From: Acestrorhynchus altus
Lineage: Eukaryota > Chordata > Actinopteri > Characiformes > Acestrorhynchidae
Direction of reading: 5' to 3'
Assembly: GCA_034509495.1 (NCBI GenBank)
Contig: CM067519.1
Coordinates: 27,733,241 to 27,797,240, forward strand
DNA length: 64,000 nt
Positions 36,901 through 46,075 of this stretch are shown in pieces. The notes below the pieces were generated by a model, which was given only the letters and a program-made list of their open reading frames with translations, was not told where the DNA came from and searched no databases. Each line of letters begins with the position of its first letter. Position 1 is the stretch's first letter. The position numbers and the translations under genes were made by a program.

Positions 36901-38558
36901 CTGAAATTCTCATTTCCATTTACTGACCCTGTGCAGCCCCTCTGTTGATGATGTATTCTGTGATGTATCCTCGGTTCCACTAAAACAGATGTAAATGCTG
37001 GATGGTTTTGCCAAACAAAAACAAGGTTCTTATGAGCCCAAATAAAAGCAGTTCAAGAACCATCGTTCTTTTGGTGGAACAGTTCTTTACTTCATCTGAC
37101 ACACCGGATTCAACTCGTTACCAAATGAACAGGCATCTAAGCCTTTTGGTTCCAGGTGTGTCAGAGAGAAAGAAAACTGAGGTGTCTGCAGCCAGGGTGG
37201 GCAGGCCCGGTCCTGGGGGGACAGATTCCTGCAGTTTTGTGCTTTACCTGCTCAAGCACAGCTGATTCCACTTTGGTAGGTCTGTTAGAACAGGGACATC
37301 AGTAAACTGTACCAGAATCTGGAAGTCCAAGACCAGGATTGTCTGATCTGCTCAACACTGGGTCCCAAGGTCTGACTTTGGGAACCATGGTCTGTGGCTT
37401 GTTTTCTGGATCAAAGTCTTTCTGGAAGAAACTGCTGAAGACAGAGTTTTTTTCAGTACTTTCTGCCAAAGTCAACAAATCAAGACCTCCTGCCAGTTTC
37501 TGAATTTCTGGTCAGAATTGGACTATTATTCTTGAATAGAGAATGACCCAGTGGACGACAGGAAATGCAAGACATGTTTTTTTGTAGTGTCTGTCATAGC
37601 ACAGTTATTCCGGTCCACAAACACCATGACAGGTGCTTCTGAAGCTGTTTTACAGTCTAGACAGTCTGGATATTGAAGTGTTCCTGATCCTATGCCTAGT
37701 ATCCAAGGTGACACACAAAGGGAACTCTAGCCTGAATGTCGCTCCCCTCGAAAATGAATTTGACCTTTCAGTTGTCATTTCTAACCTCCTCGCCCAGGGA
37801 AACGGCACACCGAGTGCACATGTAAGGCCGTTTCTGACAGATCTGCCCTCGTGCTTCTGTGTCCGGCTGTTTTCTGTCTGCCAGGCTAACACTGCTGTCC
37901 GTTCCTCTGCAGGCCGCATGCAGTCAAACCCCTGAGCACAGTGGACAAACAGCCAGACCTCAGAGACACAAATGTTAGCAGAGCTGCTGGAGGCGCTGAC
38001 GGCATGCAGCCCAAAACAGAGGTACTGGTTTGTCCTTCGTCTCAGTAATGCAGTTTAATTACTTTCTGCTGGCTCTTAAAAAGACCTGCTAAGGACCGGA
38101 CATTCCTCCGGTTCACACACTGCTTTTAGATTTTCTGTTGTTTACTTGTTGTGTTATTTGAATATTTAGATCCTGGAGTTGTTCGATACATTAATGTGTG
38201 TGACTTTGGGGTGAAAAAGATACCCGGACATCAGATAGCCGATGGGATGGACAGTGAGGGGAGAAACAATATGGACAGTGCTTAAAGAACTCTGACCATC
38301 CATTTCATCAGTGTCCTGTACTGATGATGTGTTGTGTGTGCTGTGTGTCAGGCTGCAGAGGCGGAGAGTAAAGGCCCATATTCCCAGCTGACCCGCACTG
38401 AGCTGACCTCTCTATTGGTCCGGCAGCAGGAGCAGCTCTCCCAGCGGGACCTGAGGATCGTGGAGCTGGAGCAGTACATCGACAAACTGCTGGTGCGGGT
38501 CATGGAAGAGCACCCCACCATCCTGATGTCCCTCGGCTCTCAGAAGAAGGTGGTTTGA
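23117..38558 (+). CDS. rab11fip1: Rab11 family-interacting protein 1 (class I FIP) with a very long charged helix
   Basis: Rab11 effector of recycling endosomes. Exon 1 (23117-23448) encodes MPLADHSEY and a C2 domain readable only across three frames (VLRARALRTRG; QHALLG; LGQTDIELGDLYRDRT). Exons 2-6 are clean: 29052-29482 (WFKLLGKPGK, KSRSKIGKLKDKLRGKKK), 30315-31767, 34757-36208, 37913-38021 and 38352-38558. Exon 3 holds VCINGSHVY, as in human FIP1, then about 365 residues of E/R/K-rich helix (30500-31610). NPF motifs, potential EH-domain ligands, lie near 31697, 34800 and 35320. The last exon is the Rab11-binding domain (RDLRIVELEQYIDKLLVRVM). The exon lengths sum to a multiple of three (1327 residues), so the exon 1 shifts cancel out. 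RAB11FIP5 or FIP2 are less likely; the neighbour brf2 supports FIP1. Confidence 0.9.
23523..24012. repeat. Minisatellite in rab11fip1 intron 1 (GTATATAGGGGTGGAGTCA unit)
   Basis: About 20 degenerate units of roughly 20-28 bp with the core TATATAGGGGTGGAGTCAGT, beginning just after the exon 1 donor. Unit length varies, and the G-rich strand is constant. Confidence 0.9.
24530..24845. mobile_element. Rearranged partial copy of the 606-bp inverted-repeat element
   Basis: Shares GAGTGGATCAGACACAGCAG, GTTTAAACACTCCAGCAGC and the CACAGGACGCTG segment with the copy at 5622-6227, but in shuffled, partly inverted order. Confidence 0.7.
24858..24899. repeat. (TG)n microsatellite
   Basis: rab11fip1 intron 1, at the edge of an element copy. 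Confidence 0.95.
25602..25660. repeat. (TG)n microsatellite
   Basis: Pure run in rab11fip1 intron 1. Confidence 0.97.
26675..27000. repeat. Tandem repeat, about 50-bp unit (rab11fip1 intron 1)
   Basis: Six or seven units with the core TGTCTCTGCATCAGATCTGG, then GATGTTCCAGGCCTGCTGC. Open frames cross it in both strands because the unit lacks stops. There is no sign of coding. Confidence 0.88.
27234..27288. repeat. (TG)n microsatellite
   Basis: Pure run in rab11fip1 intron 1. Confidence 0.97.
27589..27665. repeat. 16-bp tandem repeat CTCACTGTCCATCTGT
   Basis: About four near-perfect copies in rab11fip1 intron 1, downstream of a G-rich stretch at 27422-27452 (GGTGGGGTGA repeats). Confidence 0.8.
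27891..27954. repeat. (TG)n microsatellite
   Basis: Pure run in rab11fip1 intron 1. Confidence 0.97.
29545..29850. mobile_element. Internally deleted copy of the 606-bp inverted-repeat element
   Basis: Matches the copy at 5622-6227 from CCTCCTTTCACCCTGATC through GTGTTTAAACCCCTCAGTG. It ends in the right terminal phrase (GGTCATAATGTTATGGTCA). The left terminus and much of the 3' half are lost. In rab11fip1 intron 2. Confidence 0.82.
30500..31610 (+). repeat. Coding tandem repeat: 18-residue helical unit in rab11fip1 exon 3
   Basis: Purine-rich coding tract. From about 30830 to 31220 the 54-bp unit encodes KIEEERMRKEREAEEQRR again and again. A 219-bp higher-order duplication includes a variant 19-residue unit beginning KNEEKERMRMEREKEEQR. 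The rest of the tract is more diverged. The frame stays open throughout, and the antisense strand is also open, which gives false ORFs. Confidence 0.9.
33690..34290 (-). mobile_element. Tc1/mariner transposase fossil (rab11fip1 intron 3)
   Basis: The - strand shows transposase catalytic blocks: ITVQRYVNEVLQPVVLPFL, GALFQQDDARPHTAAV (DxxRPHT block, about 34050-34090), then MPWSVSSPDLSMIENVWDAI after a frame change (about 33930-33990). There are stops and shifts, and no intact N-terminal DNA-binding domain. It is a dead copy of a different lineage from the one at 1330-2050. Confidence 0.88.
36308..36610. mobile_element. Probable non-autonomous element fragment (rab11fip1 intron 4)
   Basis: Begins AGAAGTGTCTAGGCACCTT and contains GGAAGACTTTCCATTGGATG. 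This is reminiscent of the CACTGCATGTCC-type inverted-repeat family at 43078-43360, but more diverged. Ends are uncertain. Confidence 0.4.
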
Positions 38559-41119
38559 ACACTAACTCCAGCCACGAGTTGCCCTGCACTGCTTACAACG
38601 TTAAATACACACAAATATAAACACCGCTGTCACGCAAAACCCTCGAAATGGAGCAGCACTTACACTCTTTCACCGAGGAGCAGGTTCTTGTTCTTATTTA
38701 ACGTTCCACCTTAAATAGCCCAACACTGCTATTACTAATTAATGCATGAGTTCATGAGTTGGCAGGCCCTAAAGTATTACTGTTGCACCATTTAAGGTGG
38801 AATGCAGAATTCAAAGGAGAAGCCAGCTTCTGACTTTTGTTCATGTGTGATGATTTAGCCCTGCAGGTAGCACCATGGTAATTTCAGACATGTTCAAATA
38901 TTGCATGTCACCGTAAATGGTGCAGCACTGGGGTTAATTGGTGGTGTACATCCTTCCATTACTTGTTAGCTGCATTAGCCTCTGGCACCACAGTGTAATT
39001 GCTGCACCGTTTAAGGTGGAATGGAAAAATTAAATATGAATGTCTTTGACAGGTGACTCTGAACGAGGAGCTCGTTAAGGTGGAGCTGATATATGAAACG
39101 GACTACAATCTAAACTAACGCTGCTGCACTCTGTAGCAATATTCTCAAACACCAGCTGCTTATTATATATGATATTTCATTAAAGAGGCCAAAGAATCAC
39201 ATGTACCCTGATCTGACGCATCTCGCTGCTTTGCTTTGGGGTATTTTGTTGGGATCAGTCTTATGGTGGTCGCAGCAGTTCATACTCTTATTAAAGGAAC
39301 AGTTCAGCAAAATCACAGATCAGTATGATTTATCTCTGATACCCCAGATACAGTCCATCAGCCCAGAGAGCAGCTTTCCATTGCTGGCCCACTAATGGCA
39401 AAGCTGGTGCTCCCACAACTTCTATACAGTAATCACAATATCTATCACTCATATCCATCCAGAGTCAAATCAATTTCTTTTTTTAATCTGAAAGATAATT
39501 TTTCATTTAAAAAACCCTTATTAAACTTAATTTTTCTCTCCGTTGTTTATAATATTAGCCTTATTTTATTTTCTAAAATAAAAGTCTACTGCCCAGCTCA
39601 TCCCAATATAAATTAAATTGGTCATTAGTGGGTAAGTGGGTGGGGTTTAGAAAAGGGCGGGACTTACTTTAATCTATAAACACAAACGGAACCCTTGAGG
39701 AACCAGAACCTCCTTCACCTCAGCACTGTGTGTGGTTTCACTCTGCACACGGTGCTCCAGTAGCACTACAGAGTTATGAGTCTTTAGAGGTTAGATATGT
39801 AAATGAGGTCTTTACATGCTGAATATGAATTTATGTATATTGTTAGATCTTGTCCAGCAAGTCCTTCAGGACCAACCTGGTCCGACAGAATGACCAGTAT
39901 GTTCAAATACAATGTACAGTGTACTCAAGAGCTGGTTAACCAGTTAGTTTACCTTTCTGGATGACCAGCTTTCAACCAGAATATCCTGGTGGTCCGAGTT
40001 TGGACCAGCTGTGAGAAAGTCAGCAGGGTGCCAAACTTCTCAACCATCAGACCGAAATCTGCTCACTACTGAAGTAGCAGTGTAAACTGAAGGAACCCCC
40101 ATCAGATACCAAACCTGTCTTGACTGAATCTGGAGGTAAGCTGAGCAGGTTCTTTTACAACACCCTGTAATCAGACTTCAGAGGCCTTTTGTTTGTCATG
40201 GTGTTTAAGCAGGAGATAAGCAGTGCTGCATTATCCCATGCTGCTCTTATGTAAGATGGTAAGGTGTGTGATGGGTGTTAATGATGGTCTTTATTTTTAG
40301 AAACCAGCCTTAAGCTGTTAAACACGCTGTAGGTTCACTCTGCGGTCTGTACTGCTCAGAAGAAGCTGCTCTGTCCTCCTCACACCTAAACTCCCTGCTG
40401 AGGATCCAGCTCAACACCAGCTGTAGCTGCTCACTGGTTCAAATGGCCTGAGCTGGTCTTTGGTGGTCATACGCTGTACTGGTATTTTGGACGTGCTGGT
40501 CATCCAGGCTGGCCTTAGGAGGCTGGTGAAGGATGCCCATCTTGGTCTCACTGGTCATACTGGTTATTTAGCTTGGTCAAGTTGATTATGTTTGTAGACC
40601 AGCTAACCTATCAAACAAATTCATACCCTGCACTGGTCAGGAAATAACCCTTTTTATATATATGTGGTCAGGCTGATCAGATGTATCTACACTTTGCACA
40701 CCTTCAGCACTTTCTTCACAATAAAAGTCTTTATATTAATGTCTAAAGGTCTTTACACTTCCCTGCCCGCAAGCTTCTGCGTCCAGCGGTTCCTCTTCTC
40801 GAGAGGAAAAGCGCTTCGGAACGCAGACAGAACTGTTTGGACGTGTTTTACTGTCTGTTTTACAGATCTGTAAGAGGTTTACTGTATAATACGGGGGTCT
40901 TCACGTATCAATGAAGCACTTTAACCAATGAGATGTTTCCTCTGCCTTCCTGTTGATCTGTTTATCTGTAAATATTTTCTGCTGATTGATTTTTGTACTC
41001 TGTGCCTTTTTCATCAGGTCTGTGTTGATTTGTCACTTTAAAATAAAGTATATCCCACCACTGTTTCCAGAACAATCTCCAGAGTGACTTTTTTAAACCA
41101 GTAATAGTCTGAATACCAA

Positions 41120-41440
41120 AGCCCAACATTGTGCTTTTTACTGGCCACTTTATTAGAAACATAGAAACTTGACCTCATCCTAAAAGTGCTGTATGGAGCT
41201 CCACTGCTCCACAGCTCAATGCTGGGGGTCTTTATACCCTCTAGTCCACACCTGCTATTAGACATGGAGACAATAGAGTCATGTTTATTAAGCTCCTCCA
41301 GAGAGTCCTATTCTTCTCTACAGGCACTAGACCTGCTTTTGCACATCTGTGTCGGCACACAAACTTTGGTGCCCATAAACATTCGGACATGGTGTTCCTT
41401 TTGCTTTCTCTCACTGGCCACTTTATCAGAAACGCCTAGC
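41120..41440 (-). mobile_element. Partial inverted-repeat element, reverse orientation
   Basis: Reverse complement of the segment at about 56690-56910: both share AGCTCAATGCTGGGGGTCTT, then TATACCCTCTAGTCCACACC and GGAGACAATAGAGTCATGT. Same family as the complete element at 43078-43360. Confidence 0.75.
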
Positions 41441-41527
41441 TAAATGTAAAGGTGCTCATCAAACCTCTCTCACACACACACTAGAGGGCAGTGGGGAGTT
41501 AAGTGCTTTGCTCAAGGGCACTTGAGT

Positions 41528-41530
<3 letters not shown>

Positions 41531-41574
<44 letters not shown>
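41531..41574. repeat. (TG)n microsatellite
   Basis: Immediately upstream of the presumed brf2 promoter. Confidence 0.97.
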
Positions 41575-41577
<3 letters not shown>

Positions 41578-41639
41578 AGGGGATGTGAGGCCGGAACCTT
41601 TGTCAGGCTGGTCCTGGTTTCCGGCGGACAGTAGAAGGG

Positions 41640-41730
41640 GCGGAGCGGCGCTGTGAGGAGCTGTGTTTGTGTTTGTGAGATGTTGGAGATGATTTTGGAG
41701 ATGTTTGAGATTCTGGACTGAAGTTCTGCG
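41640..41730 (+). promoter_or_regulatory. brf2 promoter and non-coding first exon (candidate)
   Basis: A short GC-rich stretch (GGGGCGGAGCGGCGCTGTGAG, about 41637-41656) is followed by a plausible exon ending at the consensus donor GTGAGT at 41731. It would splice to the exon beginning at 42313, which carries the ATG. The intervening intron is filled with CA/TA repeats. Confidence 0.45.
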
Positions 41731-41859
41731 GTGAGTCTCAGCTTTCTGCTCAGATAAAGAGCTGCAGAGGTTCTCAGCAGGTTCTCCTTCACACAGGGTT
41801 CCGAGCGGTGCTGTGCCAAACTGCTGCTCTCACCAAATCCTGCTACTATCAAATACTTA

Positions 41860-42202
41860 TATACACACAATATCTACACACACCCACACAATATCTGTCT
41901 ACAAACAATATCTACACACACAATATATACACACTACACACCTATATATATCTACACACACTAAATATACACTCACACTATACGCACGCCCACACAATAT
42001 CTACACACAATGTATACACACACCCACACAATATCTACACACAATACATACACACTACACACACACATATATATATATGCACACACCCTATACACACAAT
42101 ATTTACACACACAATATGTCTACACAGTATATACACAATATCTATGGACACAGTATATACACACACTATCTATACACACTACACACACTCAATATACACA
42201 CA

Positions 42203-42247
<45 letters not shown>
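41860..42247. repeat. (CA)/(TA)-rich compound repeat ending in (AT)n
   Basis: Degenerate ACACAATATCTACACAC-type units fill the brf2 leader intron and end in a pure AT run (42208-42246), about 65 bp before the acceptor. Confidence 0.93.
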
Positions 42248-42249
<2 letters not shown>

Positions 42250-42320
42250 TGATAGAAAGTGTGTGAAATGTGGGAGTCAGTAATGTTCACTGTGAGTCTG
42301 TGATCACATGCAGGTCAGTC

Positions 42321-45137
42321 ATGCCGAGCTCCTGTCCCGAGTGCGGGTCCAGTAACGTGGTGGAGGATGACCTGTATTCTCAGAAGCAGTGGGTCTGTGA
42401 GGACTGCGGGTCGCTCATATCTGAGGGAGTTCTCACCACCAACTTCAGCGACGAGCAGCAAAGCAGGAGTAATCAGAACCGTACTGTCAGAGATTTTATA
42501 CACAGAGGAATGATTATTTCTGTTATTAATGACCCTCTCTCCCCCCCCGGGCAGCCGTGCCGTACTACCAGACCACTGAGGTCACCAAGAGACCGTGTCC
42601 AAACCTCCTGAAAGGTAACTTCAGCTGGACGAAATTCACTTAAATTCCGTTCAAATTTAATTATCTAATCTAAACACGCAGTTTAAACAAAGCTGGACTG
42701 AAGTGTAAAGTGTGTCCCCGCAGGGCTGAGTCGAGTGCGCGCCCTGTGCCGTATCCTCAGGTTGTCCAGCGATATGGAGTCGGCGGCAGTGAGCCTGTTC
42801 GAGCGCGCCTACAACCACCCCACCTTCTTACACGTCAGCTTGGTGAAGAAGGAGGTGTTGGGCGGCTGCTGCGTTCTGTCCACCTGCAGGCAGAACAACT
42901 GGCCCGTTGCTATGGGAACCATCAGCAGCCTGCTGGAGGCGGAGGCTTCTTTAATAGGAGTGGTTTATCAGGACCTGACCAAGGCTCTGAGCATCGAGCC
43001 CACCACCACCAGCATCACCGACATGCTGGAGAGCTACTGCTACGGGTACCAGTGGAGTTAACTCGCCGAGTCTGTCACATACACTGCATGTCCAAAAGTT
43101 TGTAGACACCTTTTAATGAACACATTTGGCTACTTTAAGTTGCACCCATTGCTGACACAGTTGTGCAAATGCACAAACAGCATGTCTAGTCCCTGTAGAG
43201 AAGTACTGCCAATAGAATAGGACTAACAGGAATAGGTCTAACATGCTCTTGTGGCTGAATGCAATTAAATCAAAAGCAGGATAAACTCTTTAATACCGTT
43301 GATTTCAAAAGAAACAGTGCATGAGCAGGTGTCCCAATACTTTTGTTCACACAGTGTATATGTTTGTAACTCAACTGGAAAACGAAAGACTCAAAATTCA
43401 CACTGTGTTTTAGCAGATGTTGTGATTGGTGTGATCTGGCTGACTGTGTGTTGACAGGTATAAACTGTCCCCTGGTGAAGTTTCGGAGATGTTTGCGGAG
43501 ACCCCCCGGAGGCTGGTGGAGCGCAGCACCGCTCTGGTAGAGCTGGCGGCCGATACGTGGCTGGTGACTGGACGACACCCCCTGCCCATCCTCATGGCGT
43601 GTGTTTATGTAGCCTGGCAGTCTCTAAAGCCCATGGTGAGGCTTTATGGGAGGATTTCTGTCTCCATGAACATAAACCAGAATAACAGATTTAGAGTATT
43701 TCTAGAAAACACTATGAAAAATATATACCATTGTTTATTATACGCAGTAATTACTAATGATTTATAGTGGACTATTCAGTATTTTAAAATTATTAAAAGT
43801 TATTTATCTACATTATTCAGTAAATAAAGAAAATGTTGCAGGTAATTGCATATTTACACTTTTGTTTACACACAGGATTGTTTTTCTGACATTTTATTCA
43901 AAATGGAGTTGTTTACATATTTATATTCTGTAACTTCTTAACATTATGTGAATTGTTTTTAAGTTGTATGTATTTTAGACTCTTATCTAGAACATAGAAA
44001 GTTCTCTGTATGTGTCAGTGTCGCAGTAAAGACTTTTAAGACTCTTACAGCTCCAAAAGGGACAGGTTCTCATTTGGCCAGGGACACAAAAACATTTTCA
44101 TTTTACTTGTTATTAATACTGTTGTTTTATTATTTATTACATTTTAATTAAGTTAATTATATATATTTTTTAACATATTAAAACATAAATAAACAAATCA
44201 ATAATTTAACACACAGTAAACAGCTTTTATTTACACAGCATGAAAACATAAATAATAAAGCATCAGATCGTCAGTATACACTCAGATATAGTCAGATCAT
44301 CGATCTCTGTGTCGTGTGTTCTGATTCAGGTCCGGATGAAGTTCACTCTGAATAAGTTCTGTCAGATCAGCAGGCTGAGTAAGGACGTGTGTTCCGTGCG
44401 GAAAGAAACCGCGCTGAAGCGGGTGAGCGAGCTCAGGGACGTGCTGTGTAAGCTGGGCAAGCAGCTGCCGTGGCTGAGAGGGGGCGCTGTGGAGCCTGCC
44501 ACTGTGGCCACGCTGGTAGATGACATCCTGAAGCACCGTCAGGTACGGGATGGACAGAATGATGATGTTTGTACACTGAACCTGTTCTTTATATAATATT
44601 AATGATATATTATTACAGTGCAGTTGTTTCTAAATCATATAAATAAATAAATAACACCAGCTCTAATTCAGATATCACACGTTATTGTGCCCCTTCCTGC
44701 AGGCTCTGCTGCTGAGGGCCAAGACGCATTACGAGGAGGAGTTTCAGGAGCACCTCGATGATCAGCTGTCCTGCCCTGACCCTACAGCTCCATGTCAGGC
44801 AGATGAAGAATCAGGAAAAGACCCCAGTGACTCAAACGTGTCCCCTCAGCCGGAGCAGGAGACTGATCTGAAGGAGCCGAGCCAAAACTTCAGTGCTGGA
44901 TGCAAAGCATCAGGGGAGAGTGTGCCCCCTGCTGGTGAAGTGCACTGGGGGAAAAGGCACCTGTTTTTGCCCCCATCAGTCAGGACCGACAAACGGCCGA
45001 GGGTGGACCTTCCCGAGCCGAGCGTGACGGGTGACGAGGAGATATCGGACGGTGAAATCGAAGCCTACATTCGCTCGCCGGAGGAGGTCCGGAGATATTT
45101 AACTATGAAGCAGAAGCTGCAGGAGGGCGAGGACTGA
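42321..45137 (+). CDS. brf2: BRF2, RNA polymerase III transcription initiation factor (TFIIIB50 subunit)
   Basis: TFIIB-related factor that recruits Pol III to type 3 promoters such as U6, together with TBP, BDP1 and SNAPc. Six coding exons, all in phase: 42321-42468, 42555-42614, 42724-43045, 43458-43635, 44330-44542, 44703-45137, giving 451 residues (human about 419). An N-terminal zinc ribbon has C5, C8, C26 and C29 (CPEC...CEDC). Two cyclin folds follow (GLSRVRALCRIL, KKEVLGGCCVLSTCRQNNWP; then TWLVTGRHPLPILMACVYVAW). The C-terminal TBP-anchor region has VTGDEEISDGEIEAYIRSPE. The ATG at 42321 is the first in frame after a good acceptor. At the position of the human redox-sensing cysteine there is a serine (residue 399). 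Confidence 0.95.
43078..43360. mobile_element. Complete short inverted-repeat element (brf2 intron 3)
   Basis: The left end ACACTGCATGTCCAAAAGTT and the right end ACTTTTGTTCACACAGTGTA are imperfect inverted repeats. There is no coding capacity. Inner phrases (TAGTCCCTGTAGAGAAGTAC) recur in the partial copy at 56690-56910. Confidence 0.85.
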
Positions 45138-46075
45138 CTTTCTGATTGGTTGGATTTCTTGGTTACGTTACTGTTTTTCATTTTTTCTGTTCTGTCACTG
45201 ATTTTTCTTGCTGCTCTTTGTTCCACTGATCACTGAAGCTGATAGATTGTATGTTTCACAGATTTTATATATTAAATATATATTTACGTAACAGACTGAT
45301 TTCTAAAACCTCCCTCTGTCTGATTGTCTGTCCACAGTGCTGTTTTACTGTCTTATCAGGTGGCGTTGTTCAGACGGTCGACTCCTGAACACGAGCGGTT
45401 ATTTCATAGTGTTTCTCTGAACCGGTCGCATTAGTGCTGCCTCTGAGGCAGTGCTGCCTTTAGAACCGTTTTGAGTAGTGATTTTGCTGATGACTCACCG
45501 ACGGACTGAAGAACGGTCAGGGTTTCTGCTCTGATTACTTCCAGAAAATCTCTCCTCTGGCTTTAGAAAGCAAACATCTGGGGACACTGAGAACCAACGT
45601 TACCCTCCTGAATTTATTATTGACCCAAAGCAGTTGAACAGAACTGCTGACCAGCACACACTTCATACACTGATGGTCAGCTGCTGTTAGACGTGTTTAT
45701 ACTGTCCAAAAACAAGTGGCTATGGGGTCATAGGTAGTTGCAGTGGTGTTTCAAGTGGTATGGGATCAAAGTTGGTTTCTATGCTTTCCCAGTTGGTTGC
45801 AATGGGGTTGGAAGGTGGTTGCTGTGGTGCTGCTATACTGTCACAGGTGGTTGTTGTATTTACTACAATAATGCTGGAGTTGAACTCCAGTGATGCTACA
45901 TTGCTGTGGGATTGTGAGGTGGTTCTTATGTTCCATGTGGTAGCTATGCTGTTGGTAACTGGTTGACATGGTGTTGCTAGGTGGTTGGTGTCCTTGCTAC
46001 AGTATTGCTGGAGTTGATTCCCGATTGTAGACGATACAGAAGTCGTATAACCAGGTGTCATTAGAACCCTCCGGC
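45138..46075. other. Convergent 3' ends of brf2 and prlhr2
   Basis: The brf2 3' UTR probably ends after ATTAAA at 45271-45276. On the other strand, TTTATT near 45613 would be the AATAAA signal of prlhr2. The stretch at 45725-46020, within the presumed prlhr2 3' UTR, is an array of the GGTTGCTATGG repeat. No other gene is seen. Confidence 0.5.

Larger units (their letters stand above)
38559..41600. other. rab11fip1 3' UTR and intergenic stretch before brf2
   Basis: No further gene recognised. Candidate poly(A) signals are ATTAAA at 39179-39184 and AATAAA at 41042-41047. Single diverged units of the TTTAAGGTGGAATG repeat occur near 38790 and 39010. Short ORFs here have no recognisable domains. 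Confidence 0.5.

Noticed and set aside
41808..42283. ORFs of 80-156 codons rich in Thr-His and Tyr-Ile
   Set aside because: They are the CA/TA repeat in the brf2 leader intron. The real coding starts at the ATG at 42321.
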